Shown in pieces: positions 49,722 through 58,900 of a stretch of 64,000 bases of DNA. Made by a program: the position numbers and the translations under genes. Position 1 is the first letter of the stretch; the number at the start of each line of letters is the position of its first letter. Origin of the DNA: DATAPE01 sp034667525 (GTDB lineage Bacteria; Actinomycetota; CADDZG01; WHSQ01). The notes under the pieces were generated by a model that searched no databases, was not told where the DNA came from, and worked only from the letters and a program-made list of their open reading frames with translations. Location of the stretch: positions 62,001 to 126,000 of the forward strand of contig JAXDJO010000017.1 in assembly GCA_034667525.1 (NCBI GenBank), written 5' to 3'.

Positions 49722-50855
49722 GTGAGGCAAGAGCTCGTTTACCGAAGGCGGCGCATGGTCGTAGCCGTCCTGCTTCTCGTCGTGATCGCGGGGATAGCGA
49801 TCACGGCTCGAGCTGTAAGTGGGAACGACTCGACCGCGCCACCACAGCGCCCCCTGGCGCAGGATGGATCGACGCCCTCGCCGACGGCTTCTAGCGCCGG
49901 TCCTACGCTTGCCCCACCGCCGGCGCCCATACCCGGTTACCTGCTGATAGCCGACCGCGGCAACGACAGGTTGCTGCTGGTCGACGGCGCCAAACACGTC
50001 CTGTGGCGCTATCCGCATGGACGGCCCGCCTACCCCTTCCATTTCGACGATGACTCCTTTTTCAGTCATGACTACAAGCAGATCATCACGAACCAGGAGG
50101 ACCAGAACACGATCGAGATCCTCTCTTTCCCCCAGGGCAAGGTGGTGTGGCACTACGGTCATCCGAACGTTGCAGACTCGGCGCACGGGTACCTGAGCAC
50201 GCCTGATGACGCCTATCTTCTCGGGAACTCGACCCGCACCGTGGCAGACGTTGGCAACTGCAGGATCCTTTTCATCTCGTCTGCAAAGAAGATCGTCAGA
50301 CAGATCGGGACGACTGGAGTCTGCGGTCATGACCCTCCACGACTGCTGAGCGCTCCCAATGGGGACACCCCATATTCGGGCGGAAGGATGCTGATCACCG
50401 AGATCACGGGATCATGGATCGATGCGATTGGCCCCCATAACAAGCTCCTCTGGACCGTGCAGGCACCGGTCGCCTACCCGTCGGATGCCCAGTGGCTGGG
50501 CCATGGCCGGATTCTCCTGGCCGACTACTCGTCCCCGGGTCACATACTGATCATGACCAAAGGGGGCCGGGTGTTGTGGCGCTACGGTCCGGCGTCAGGG
50601 CCCGGCGCGCTGGACCATCCCTCGCTGGCCTTGCGTTTGCCGAACGGACTGATCGCCGTCAACGATGACTACAACGATCGCGTGGTTCTCATCGACCCCG
50701 CGAAGAAACGCATCGTCTGGCAGTACGGAATCACACACCAGGCCGGGACCGCTGACGGATTTCTGAACACCCCCGATGGCATGGATTTCCTTCCGTACAA
50801 GGTCGCCGCCCAGAATCCTGCCATCGCCGCGCTCGTGGGACAAAAGAGGCACTGA
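49722..50855 (+). CDS. Exported beta-propeller protein (NHL/arylsulfotransferase-like repeats)
   Basis: A 377-residue protein with an N-terminal signal anchor (RRRRMVVAVLLLVVIAGIAITA), a Pro/Thr/Ser linker to about residue 65, and a propeller with repeats of the form I-A-D-R-G-N-D-R-L-L-L-V, e.g. YLLIADRGNDRLLLVDG, ILLADYSSPGHILIMTKGG and LIAVNDDYNDRVVLIDPAK, each with W-R/Y-G (VLWRYG, VVWHYG). Asp-Arg-x-N-R-V repeats resemble NHL or ASST-type propellers. Likely extracytoplasmic; no catalytic residues identified. Convergent with a second propeller gene. Confidence 0.75.
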   Translation: MRQELVYRRRRMVVAVLLLVVIAGIAITARAVSGNDSTAPPQRPLAQDGSTPSPTASSAGPTLAPPPAPIPGYLLIADRGNDRLLLVDGAKHVLWRYPHGRPAYPFHFDDDSFFSHDYKQIITNQEDQNTIEILSFPQGKVVWHYGHPNVADSAHGYLSTPDDAYLLGNSTRTVADVGNCRILFISSAKKIVRQIGTTGVCGHDPPRLLSAPNGDTPYSGGRMLITEITGSWIDAIGPHNKLLWTVQAPVAYPSDAQWLGHGRILLADYSSPGHILIMTKGGRVLWRYGPASGPGALDHPSLALRLPNGLIAVNDDYNDRVVLIDPAKKRIVWQYGITHQAGTADGFLNTPDGMDFLPYKVAAQNPAIAALVGQKRH

Positions 50856-50898
50856 CCGAGGCGCGCCACGCCCTCGTTGCCGGGTTGCGCACCTGCAG

Positions 50899-51900
50899 CT
50901 ACCTCTGCGATTCGACGGAGAGGACGCTCGAGACAGGTCCGCTCGGTCCTCTGCCACCAACGACGATCAGGCGTCCTCCTTCGCCTGCAACTCCCGCATC
51001 CGATAGGGGTTGGGGCAGGGAGCCTGCAACGCGCACTGCTCCACCGGCGTCGACCACGAGGATCTGTCGGTGTGGGCGGAGGCGCCGGCCGAGTCCGCCG
51101 ACGATGCACATCACACCGCTGAGGATGGCCGCACCCGCGTGCATAAGCGGGTAGGGCAGCCTTCCGATCTTGCTGACACGGGAATCTGCAGGAGAGAACC
51201 GATAGACGTTACGTGTCGGGCCGGTCGTGGACAATCCGCCTGCTATCAGGAGGGTCCCCTCAGAGGCGGCGACCGCCGTATAGCGCAAGCCAAGTGGCAG
51301 GTGACCTACAACGCGCACCTTGCCCCCGGTGAACGAGAGGATGCGATCCGAGAATGCACTCCCCGTGTAGCCACCAACGATGTAGGCGGTGGTGCCGATG
51401 ACGGCAACCGAAACGTCGGACAGCGGCGCCGGGAGATTGGCGACCGTTGTCACGGTTCCTGCGGCCAGGTCGAGCCTTTCGATCGTGCGGTAACTCGTGA
51501 GATGACCACCTCCGAACAGAAATACCTTTCCCCCTAGCGAGGCTGCGGCCGCATCGTGCGTCGGTAGGTTCAATTGACCCACCGACGAAACACCGGAGGG
51601 AAGGATCCGCAAGACACTGGAGACGGAAGAGTCCGCTGAATCCAGTCCACCAAGGGCATATACGGCCTGGCCTTGCGACGCCGTCGCGGGGTCCTGCAGC
51701 GCACTGGGCAGCCGCGCGATGCGATGCACCGATACCCGTAATGGCTGTGGGCTCGAGGGGCTCGAGTGTGACGGCGAGCGGGATCTCTTGGACCGCGACA
51801 CGCCCCCTGTTCCATGACTGCAGGCGCCCACGAACAGCGCGAGCACGACCACCACAGGGGTCAGCCCGCGGTGTATGGCCCCTCGTCTTGATCGCGGCAA
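50899..51900 (-). CDS. Kelch-repeat beta-propeller lipoprotein
   Basis: About 333 residues. Signal with lipobox LFVGAC then a Ser-rich linker and kelch-type repeats: AVYALGGLDSADSSVSSV, KVFLFGGGHLTSYRTIERL, TAYIVGGYTGSAFSDRIL, LLIAGGLSTTGPTRNVYR, MCIVGGLGRRLRPHRQIL, LIVVGGRGPSGPVSSVL. Each repeat has the G-G double glycine of kelch blades, about six in total. Probably an extracellular binding protein. The start is doubtful: TTG 51900 lies after the LLM stop, TTG 51948 would overlap it by 38 bases. Downstream of the LLM oxidoreductase on the same strand, so possibly co-transcribed. Confidence 0.75.
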   Translation of the reverse strand: MPRSRRGAIHRGLTPVVVVLALFVGACSHGTGGVSRSKRSRSPSHSSPSSPQPLRVSVHRIARLPSALQDPATASQGQAVYALGGLDSADSSVSSVLRILPSGVSSVGQLNLPTHDAAAASLGGKVFLFGGGHLTSYRTIERLDLAAGTVTTVANLPAPLSDVSVAVIGTTAYIVGGYTGSAFSDRILSFTGGKVRVVGHLPLGLRYTAVAASEGTLLIAGGLSTTGPTRNVYRFSPADSRVSKIGRLPYPLMHAGAAILSGVMCIVGGLGRRLRPHRQILVVDAGGAVRVAGSLPQPLSDAGVAGEGGRLIVVGGRGPSGPVSSVLSVESQR

Positions 51901-51910
51901 CTGCGTCGAA

Positions 51911-52870
51911 CTACCCCGCCTTGGAAAGGGTTCTGCCCGCGAGCTCAACTGTCTCGAGGTCGTAAACGTCGGCGATGTTGAAGACGAGCCCGTCGAGACC
52001 CGCCTCCAGGTACTGCTCCACCTGTTCGAGGACCGAGTCCGGGTCGCCCGCCACGAAGTAACCCTTGTAACGTTCCTGGGGCATGTTGCGCTGTTGCCTG
52101 ACCGTGGCTCCTTTCGCCTCCGCGTCTGCTGTTGTGGGTGCGATCACCAGGCCCCCAAGACGAGTCTTGGTGATCTCGGCGGGGTCGCGGCCCACCTCCT
52201 CGCAATGGCGCTCGAGCACCTCGACCTTGTGACGGATCTCGTTCAGATCTCCAAAGAAATTACAGGCGTCCGCGTACTGCGCGACCAGACGAAGAGTTCT
52301 CTTCTCTCCACCTCCACCGACGAGGATGGGGATGCCCGTGCGGCGGATCGGGCGCGGGTGATTGAAGACGTCGCTCACGTGGTAATAGCGACCTTCGAAA
52401 GTGGTTCGCTCTTGGGTGAACATCGCACGACAGATCTGCAGCGCTTCCTCGAGGCGGTCCATCCGCTCTTTTACCGCGGGGAACTCGAATCCGAAGGCGC
52501 GGTGCTCGCTCTCGTTCCAGGCGGCGCCGATACCGAGGATGGCTCGGCCGGCAGAGACGAGGTCGAGAGTCGTGACTTCCTTTGCCAACAGTGCCGGGTT
52601 GCGGTACGTCACCCCTGTGACCATCGTGCCGAGCGAGACTCTCGACGTCCGCGCCGCCAAGCCCCCGAGCAGTGTGTACGCCTCCAGCATCGGATCCGTC
52701 TCGGGCCCGACCATGCCGATCTGATACAGGTGATCCATCACCCAGACCGAATCAAAGCCGGAGCGTTCGGCGGCCTGGGCGATGCTGGCGATGGTTTCGA
52801 ACATCTCCTCGTCGGCAACGTCGGGAAAGGTGAAGTTCGGGATCTGAAGCCCGAAGCGGGTCACTGTCAC
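51911..52870 (-). CDS. F420-dependent LLM-class oxidoreductase
   Basis: A 319-residue TIM-barrel flavin/F420-dependent luciferase-like oxidoreductase. Visible motifs: RFGLQIPNFTF at the N terminus, AERSGFDSVWVMDHLYQIG, RVSLGTMVTGVTYRNPALLAKEVTTLDLVSAGRAILGIGAAW, RPIRRTGIPILVGGGGEKRTLRLVAQYAD. This pattern is that of F420 rather than FMN enzymes. GTG 52870 is chosen because GGAGG lies five bases upstream. The gene's leader contains a long hairpin (52953-52995). Natural substrate unknown. Confidence 0.9.
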   Translation of the reverse strand: MTVTRFGLQIPNFTFPDVADEEMFETIASIAQAAERSGFDSVWVMDHLYQIGMVGPETDPMLEAYTLLGGLAARTSRVSLGTMVTGVTYRNPALLAKEVTTLDLVSAGRAILGIGAAWNESEHRAFGFEFPAVKERMDRLEEALQICRAMFTQERTTFEGRYYHVSDVFNHPRPIRRTGIPILVGGGGEKRTLRLVAQYADACNFFGDLNEIRHKVEVLERHCEEVGRDPAEITKTRLGGLVIAPTTADAEAKGATVRQQRNMPQERYKGYFVAGDPDSVLEQVEQYLEAGLDGLVFNIADVYDLETVELAGRTLSKAG

Positions 52871-52952
52871 GTCGTCCTCCTCGATGTTGGTCGCAGGTGT
52901 GGCATCCGCAGCAAACCCTGCCACTACAGGAGAGATGTTCGCGCCGGCCGGC

Positions 52953-52995
52953 GACACCCCTGGGAAGAGCGGTGGTTGGCTCTCGCAGGGCTGTC
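52953..52995. promoter_or_regulatory. Two-tier hairpin in the leader of the LLM oxidoreductase gene
   Basis: GACACCCCTG (52953-52962) pairs with CAGGGCTGTC (52986-52995) with one mismatch, enclosing a second stem AGAGC (52966-52970) / GCTCT (52979-52983) and an eight-base loop. It lies about 85 bases before the minus-strand GTG at 52870 and 165 bases before the plus-strand ATG at 53161. It does not match a riboswitch class I know. It could be leader RNA of the minus-strand transcript. Confidence 0.4.
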
Positions 52996-53160
52996 CCCTC
53001 GCGCCCATTCGTAGAAAAATGAAGCTGGGCTAGGACCGTTTGTCCCAGTTCGGCCCTGTTACTGATCGGCTGCTGTCGATCCCATCGCCGCCGCGAGGTT
53101 CCCGCGACTGGGCTGAGCCTCCATAATTGCTCCGTTTGGTTGTCGATAAAAGGGGGCTGC

Positions 53161-54960
53161 ATGAGTAGCAAGAGCCGACCGTGGTTCCGCTCCATCGCTC
53201 TGGGCTTGGGCATTGCAATGTTGACGCTCGCTGGGTCGGCCGTCGCCGCATCGGGTGACACGCTGGTCAACGTCGCCAGTCCTACCGGACCCTTCTCCCA
53301 GAACAAGCAGAACGAACCCGCTCTCGCCGTTGATGCCAGCCATAACAACGTGCTGGCGGCCGGTTCAAACGACGAGATCGACGAAGAGGCCTGCAACGCC
53401 GGTGCCGACAACACCTGCCCCTTCACGCCGGGCGTCGGCGTCTCCGGGATCTACTTCTCGTTCGACAACGGCCAGACGTGGACTCAGCCCACCTATCGCG
53501 GCTTGACCGCACGCGATTGCCTCGGTCAAGTTGGTAACAACGATCCTGATTGCACCCCACAGGTGGGTCCGATCGGCACGTTGCCCAAGTACTACGAGAA
53601 CGGCCTGGTGTCTGATGGCGATCCTGCGCTTGCATTCGGGCCGGTTTATAAGAACGGGTCATTCAGTTGGTCGAACGGCTCGCGGCTCTACTACGCCAAC
53701 CTGACCTCGAACCTGAGTGGGACCACGGCGGGCACGATCAAGGGGTTCGAAGGCGTGGCAGTCTCCCGCTTGGACGCCCCCGCCTCGACGGGACTCACGC
53801 CCGCCATCGTCGCGAACCAGAACAATTGGAAGGCGCCTGTTATCGCCTCCAAGCAGAACGCCGCGCTCTTCTCCGACAAGGAGCAGGTCTGGGCGGACAA
53901 CGCGTCCTCGAGTCCTTTCTTCGGACACGTGTACGTGTGCAGCGGTGCTTTCCGCGGAGGTCCGGGTGCTTCGCAGCCGCTCATGGTCTCGACCTCGACG
54001 AACGGCGGCAACACTTGGACGACCAAGCAGGTGACCCCCGCGACCAACAACACGAGCAGTCGCAACGGCTTCGGAAGGTCAGGCTGCACTATCCGCACCG
54101 ACAGTAACGGGGTCGTTTACGTGTTCGCCGAGCAGTTCGGCTCCGGTACTCCTTCGACGAGCTACCACATCATGGTCAAGTCGTACGACGGGGGTGCCAC
54201 CTGGACGCGGCCGCGCAAGCTGTTCCCGGTGATCGACCCGTGCTTCGTCATCGAACCGTCCATCGGACGCTGCGTCGAAGACGGCATCGGTGGCGCTCGC
54301 AACGATCTCGCGGCTTCACCAAGCGTTGACATCGCCAACGGTGCCCCCACCGGCGCCGATGCCACGAACGAGATCATCGATTCGTGGGTAGATGGACGCT
54401 CCGGCCTGAACCACGAGCACGTCATGGTTTCGTACTCCGGAGATGGTGCTCAGAGCTTCACTGCGCCTCGTGCCGTCGAGAGCCCAGGGGATCGCGGCTA
54501 CTACGCGGCCCCCGCACTATCACCTAACGGGACCGACGCTTGGTTGGTCTACAACGCCTACACCACTCCATTCCGGAACAACACCACCCAGACTCGGGGA
54601 TTGGTCGGTGTGGTCAAGCATGCCGACATCACGGCCGGCGGCCGGATCGGTACATTCACCGAGATCCACAGGGGGGCCGTAGGCGATCCACGCGCTTCGA
54701 GTCAGAACGGGCTGCAAGCCGAGTTCCTCGGTGATTACGTCTACGCAGTCGCCACGCGGACCTACGGAGCAGGGGTATGGAACGATGCTCGTAATGCTGG
54801 CGTGTGTGGTGCGATCAACACCTACCGTCAGAAGCTGCACAACTACGCAGCCGGGTTGACCACGACGCTACCGACGCCACCGCCGGTAGAACAGGTGTGC
54901 CCATTCAACTTCGGTAACACCGACATCTACGGCGGTTCCTACGCCGATCCCACTCCCTAG
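53161..54960 (+). CDS. Secreted sialidase-fold (BNR/Asp-box) protein
   Basis: A 599-residue exported protein. A signal peptide covers about residues 1-31 (RSIALGLGIAMLTLAGSAVAA). At least three Asp-box motifs (S-x-D-x-G-x-x-W) are visible: SFDNGQTWTQ, STNGGNTWTT, SYDGGATWTR, with a weaker SYSGDGAQSF, as in sialidase or glycosyl-hydrolase-type six-bladed propellers. Several Cys pairs suggest disulfides. Catalytic residues of true sialidases were not confirmed, so a role in binding or as an exo-enzyme is open. ATG 53161 has GGGGG four bases upstream. A strong hairpin terminator follows. Confidence 0.82.
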   Translation: MSSKSRPWFRSIALGLGIAMLTLAGSAVAASGDTLVNVASPTGPFSQNKQNEPALAVDASHNNVLAAGSNDEIDEEACNAGADNTCPFTPGVGVSGIYFSFDNGQTWTQPTYRGLTARDCLGQVGNNDPDCTPQVGPIGTLPKYYENGLVSDGDPALAFGPVYKNGSFSWSNGSRLYYANLTSNLSGTTAGTIKGFEGVAVSRLDAPASTGLTPAIVANQNNWKAPVIASKQNAALFSDKEQVWADNASSSPFFGHVYVCSGAFRGGPGASQPLMVSTSTNGGNTWTTKQVTPATNNTSSRNGFGRSGCTIRTDSNGVVYVFAEQFGSGTPSTSYHIMVKSYDGGATWTRPRKLFPVIDPCFVIEPSIGRCVEDGIGGARNDLAASPSVDIANGAPTGADATNEIIDSWVDGRSGLNHEHVMVSYSGDGAQSFTAPRAVESPGDRGYYAAPALSPNGTDAWLVYNAYTTPFRNNTTQTRGLVGVVKHADITAGGRIGTFTEIHRGAVGDPRASSQNGLQAEFLGDYVYAVATRTYGAGVWNDARNAGVCGAINTYRQKLHNYAAGLTTTLPTPPPVEQVCPFNFGNTDIYGGSYADPTP

Positions 54961-54975
54961 GGAGAGGTTCAGATC

Positions 54976-55007
54976 AAGAGGGGGACGCCGGTCGGCGTCC
55001 CCCTCTT
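54976..55007 (+). terminator. Terminator after the Asp-box protein gene
   Basis: AAGAGGGGGACGCC (54976-54989) and GGCGTCCCCCTCTT (54994-55007) form a perfect 14-bp stem with a four-base loop, followed by CTTT. It begins 16 bases after the stop codon. Stem strength is very high, so it should end the transcript before the DUF2236 gene. Confidence 0.85.
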
Positions 55008-55050
55008 CTTTGAGACCGAGGGACGACGCGCTCTGTAGGGTGATGGCCAC

Positions 55051-55893
55051 ATGACTCAGCCTCTCGACGATGGATTCTTCGGTCCTGATTCAGTGACGTG
55101 GCGCATCCACGCGCATCGCTGCATGCTGGTGGGCGGGATCCGCGCGCTGCTCCTACAGGCGTTGAACTCGCGCGCGATGGCGGCAGTTGCCGACTTCAGC
55201 ACCTACAAGAGCGCACCCTGGCAGCGGCTGACAAGTACCTCGATCTACCTGATAGATACGGTCTTTGGAGATACCGAAACTGCAGAGGCTGCAGCCCAGC
55301 GCGTTCGCCGGATCCATCGGTCCATCAAGGGTGTCGACAGTTTCACGGGCGAGCCCTACAGCGCGGAAGATCCCGAGCTGTTGCTGTGGATCCACGCCGC
55401 CGAGGTCGATTCTTTCCTGGAGGGCTATCGCCACTTCGGCCCCCCTATCTCCGACGACGACGCGAATCGTTATGTGGCCGAGATGGTGAGTGCGGCGGAA
55501 CTGATCGGTCTCGACGCGGCCGGGGTCCCGTCTTCGGTGGGGGAGTTGCACGATTACATGGATGGTCAGGAGCTGGTCGCCTCACCGGCAGCCCGCGAGG
55601 CGCTCTGGTTCATCCTCAAGCCGCCGGTTCCGTGGCCGGGCGGCAAGTGGCCGGCGATACCGGGAGGCCGCTTGGTGGCCGAGGTTCCCGCGCGCATCGG
55701 ATGGGCGGTTCCGTCGGGGGCCGCGGCCGCGATATTGCCCCCGCGCGCACTGCGCGCCTATAACTTGCCGAATGTGCAGCCCAGCGAGCCTTTCTTCCGG
55801 CTTGCGTTGCCCGCGTTCTTCATAGCTATGCGAGCCGCCGCGGGCCCCCCTCCCGGGATCGAGACGCTGCGAGCGAGGGGGTTCGCGGCGTAA
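55051..55893 (+). CDS. DUF2236 family protein (MpaB/latex-clearing-like)
   Basis: A 280-residue all-helical protein of the DUF2236 family, which includes MpaB and the heme-dependent latex-clearing proteins. Family marks: VTWRIHAHRCMLVGGIRALLLQAL, RVRRIHRSIKG, the heme-side motif ELLLWIHAAEVDSFLEGYRHF and a C-terminal PFFRLALPAF. Members bind b-type heme and some are oxygenases; many lack known substrates. The conserved helix with W-I-H suggests a heme ligand but this was not aligned. Lone gene between terminator and cyclase gene. Confidence 0.85.
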   Translation: MTQPLDDGFFGPDSVTWRIHAHRCMLVGGIRALLLQALNSRAMAAVADFSTYKSAPWQRLTSTSIYLIDTVFGDTETAEAAAQRVRRIHRSIKGVDSFTGEPYSAEDPELLLWIHAAEVDSFLEGYRHFGPPISDDDANRYVAEMVSAAELIGLDAAGVPSSVGELHDYMDGQELVASPAAREALWFILKPPVPWPGGKWPAIPGGRLVAEVPARIGWAVPSGAAAAILPPRALRAYNLPNVQPSEPFFRLALPAFFIAMRAAAGPPPGIETLRARGFAA

Positions 55894-55939
55894 GCGCTTA
55901 GCCCCTTGCCGGGACGGGCCCAAGCCATAGGCTCAAGCT

Positions 55940-58900
55940 ATGCAGGTTTGCCCCAACTGCGGCGAGGAGAACCCGCAGCGCTTCCGCTTGTGCGGATTCT
56001 GTGGAGCTTCGCTCCGCCCTGAAGCGGGAGATGAGGGTGAGGAGCGCAAGGTGGTCTCGGCACTATTCGTGGACATCGTCGGCTTCACGGCCCGCTCCCA
56101 CAAGGCAGACCCCGAGGATGTGGTGGCGGCCCTGGCTCCCTACCAAGCTCGGCTGCGGCACGAGATCGAGCGGTTCGGAGGACTGCGCGAGAAGTTCATC
56201 GGCGATGCGGTGGTGGGCGTCTTTGGGGCCCCCATAGCGCACGAAGACGATGCCGAGCGCGCCGTTCGGGCCGCTCTGAGCATCATCGATGCCATCGAGG
56301 AGCTGAACCGCAAGGATCCGTCGCTCGATCTCGCCGTAAGGGCTGCGGTCAATACGGGCGAGGGATTGGTCTCCTTGCGTGCTGCCCATCGCGCCGGTGA
56401 GGGGATCGTTACGGGCGACGTGGTCAACACGGCATCCCGGCTCCAGGGAGTTGCTCCCGTGGGAGGAGTGGTTGTCGGCGAATTGACTTACCGTTCGACG
56501 AAAAACTCCATCACCTACGAAGAACTCGAACCCGTAACCGTAAAGGGCAAGCCGGAGCCGGTGCCGGTGTGGCGGGCCATCGCGCCCCGCAGCCTGATCA
56601 CGATCGATCGCGTCGCGGACGCGAGCACTCCCTTCGTCGGCCGGAAGTACGACCTGCTCGCTTTGGAGGCTCTCTATAGCAGAGCGCTCCACGAGAATTC
56701 GGTGCAGCTGGTAACCATCGTGGGAGAGCCGGGCGTGGGGAAGAGCCGGCTTCTCGTCGAGTTCGCATCTTTCGTGGAGCGCGAGCCGGAGCTCGTCCAG
56801 TGGCGCCAGGGGAGGTGCTTACCGTACGGGGAGGGGATCACGTTCTGGCCGCTCTCGGAGATCATCAAAGCTCAGGCAGGCATCCTCGAGTCTGACGGGA
56901 TTGAGCAGGCCTCGAGCAAGCTGGACTCCGCTATCGAAGAGGTGATCGAGGATGAGTCGGAGCGGGAGTGGTTCAAGTCACGGCTTGCCCCGCTGGTGGG
57001 TGCGAAGAGCTCGGATGAGACGGAGATAGTCGACCGCGGCGAGTCGTTCACTGCGTGGAGACGGTTCTTGGAGGCCGAGGCTTGCCGCAGGCCTCTTATC
57101 CTCGTTTTCGAAGACCTTCATTGGGCAGACCCGGCAACCGTGGAGTTCATCGAGCATCTCGTCGATTGGTCCGACGCCATTCCCTTGTTCGTCATCTGTG
57201 TAGCGCGCCCCGAGCTGTACGACAACCGTCCCGGGTGGGGGGGAGGCAAACACAATTCGAACACGATCGGTCTGTCGCCTCTGAGTGACGAGGAAACCGC
57301 GCGCTTGATCGCTCAGTTGGTTCCCGAGGAGAAGGTGTCGGACGAGATCCGCGCCTCCCTTCTCGAGCGCGCGGGTGGAAATCCGCTTTACGCCGAAGAG
57401 TTCGCTCGGATGCTCCTGGAGAGCGATTTTGTGACAGCGAATGGTTCGTCCGCACCCGGCGCAAAGCAAGTTCCATTTCCCGAGACCCTCCAGGCTCTCA
57501 TTGCTGCGCGCCTTGATGGCCTCTCCCCGGCGCAGAAGCCGATCCTTCAGGACGCCTCGGTGGCGGGGCGGAGCTTCTGGTCCGGCGCGCTTTGCTCTAT
57601 CGGTGGAGCCGACGAGTCGACGGTTCGTCAGGCTCTTCACGAGCTCACCGTCAAGGAGCTGGTCCGGCCGGCACGTACGTCATCGATGGAGAGCCAGGAC
57701 GAGTACTCGTTCTGGCACGCTCTGATCCGTGAGGTGGCGTACGGCCAGATACCCAGGGTCGCCCGCTTCCGGAAACACTGGGCCATGGCCACCTGGATCG
57801 AGCACATCACCGAGGATGGGGCAGCCGAACGAGCCGAGTTGATCGTCCATCATTACCGGCAAGCTCTCGCGTTGGCGCGAGCCGCCGGCGCACACGAAGA
57901 GATTCACCTGCTGGAAGAGGGGACCCGGCGCTTCTTAGTCATGGCCGGAGACCGTGCAGTCCCCCTTGATGCAGCGAAATCGGCCGGTTATTACGCGGAG
58001 GCACTGGACCTTCTCCCTTCCGGCGATCCGGCGCGAGGAGAGATCTTGGTCAAGGCATCGGAAGTCTGCGGAGGCCTTGGCCGGTTCGAAGAGAGCAAGC
58101 ACTACCTCACCGACGCTCTCGCGGAGTTTCGCGCGTCCGGCCAACTTGCTCAGGAAGGTACTGCTCTGGCCAAGCTGGCGAAGTCTTACCGCGACAGTGG
58201 CGACACCGAGCGATCACGCGAGCTCATGGGCGAGGCGATCGCGATCCTCGAGCAAGAGGGGTCCCCTGACGACCTCGCCTTCGCATACGTGCAGAGAGCA
58301 GGCGATCAGTTGTTCTCCGGCGCACCGGCGGAAGCGTTATTGCTGACTGATAGGGCTCTCCGTCTGGCTGAAGACTCGAGCAACCCTGAAAATGAGGCCC
58401 GCGCTCTCGCGGTCATGGGACTTGCTCGCGGCGAGCTAGGTGACGATTCTGGGATCAAAGATCTGCGACGGGCTCTCGACATCACGCGAGATCTCGGCAA
58501 GCCCAGCTGGATAAGCAATGCATATGTTGCACTTGCGTACGCGACGTGGCTGAGTGAAGGCCCGGCAGAAGCCGAAACCTTGTACAAGCAGGCGATCGAG
58601 GTCGGGGACCGGCGGGGGGTGACCGGCGATTCGATGTGGGCGCGCGCCGAGTCGGTGTGGCCTCTGTTCGATCTTGGGAGATGGGATGACGTTTTGGAAC
58701 GCACCGAAGATGTCGTCGAATGGGAGCGCACCCAGGGCGGTTCCCAGCTGCGCGCCATGACGTTCCCCTATAAAGCAGCGGTCCTTCTTCATCGCGGCCG
58801 AGTCAAAGAAGCGGTCACTCTGGCGGAGAGCTTTCTTCCGCTCGCGCGAGAGATCGGAGATCTTCAGGTTCTCGTACCGGGCCTGGCCATAGCCAGTGCT

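Noticed and set aside
51875..53014. A 379-codon plus-strand frame opposite the LLM oxidoreductase
   Set aside because: Antisense shadow; the minus-strand gene has all family motifs and a good start site.
52871..53160. A SAM-type riboswitch in the spacer upstream of the LLM gene
   Set aside because: Some pieces (CAACC, GGGGTG) looked suggestive, but the core and the pseudoknot of known SAM classes are missing; kept only as an unnamed hairpin.
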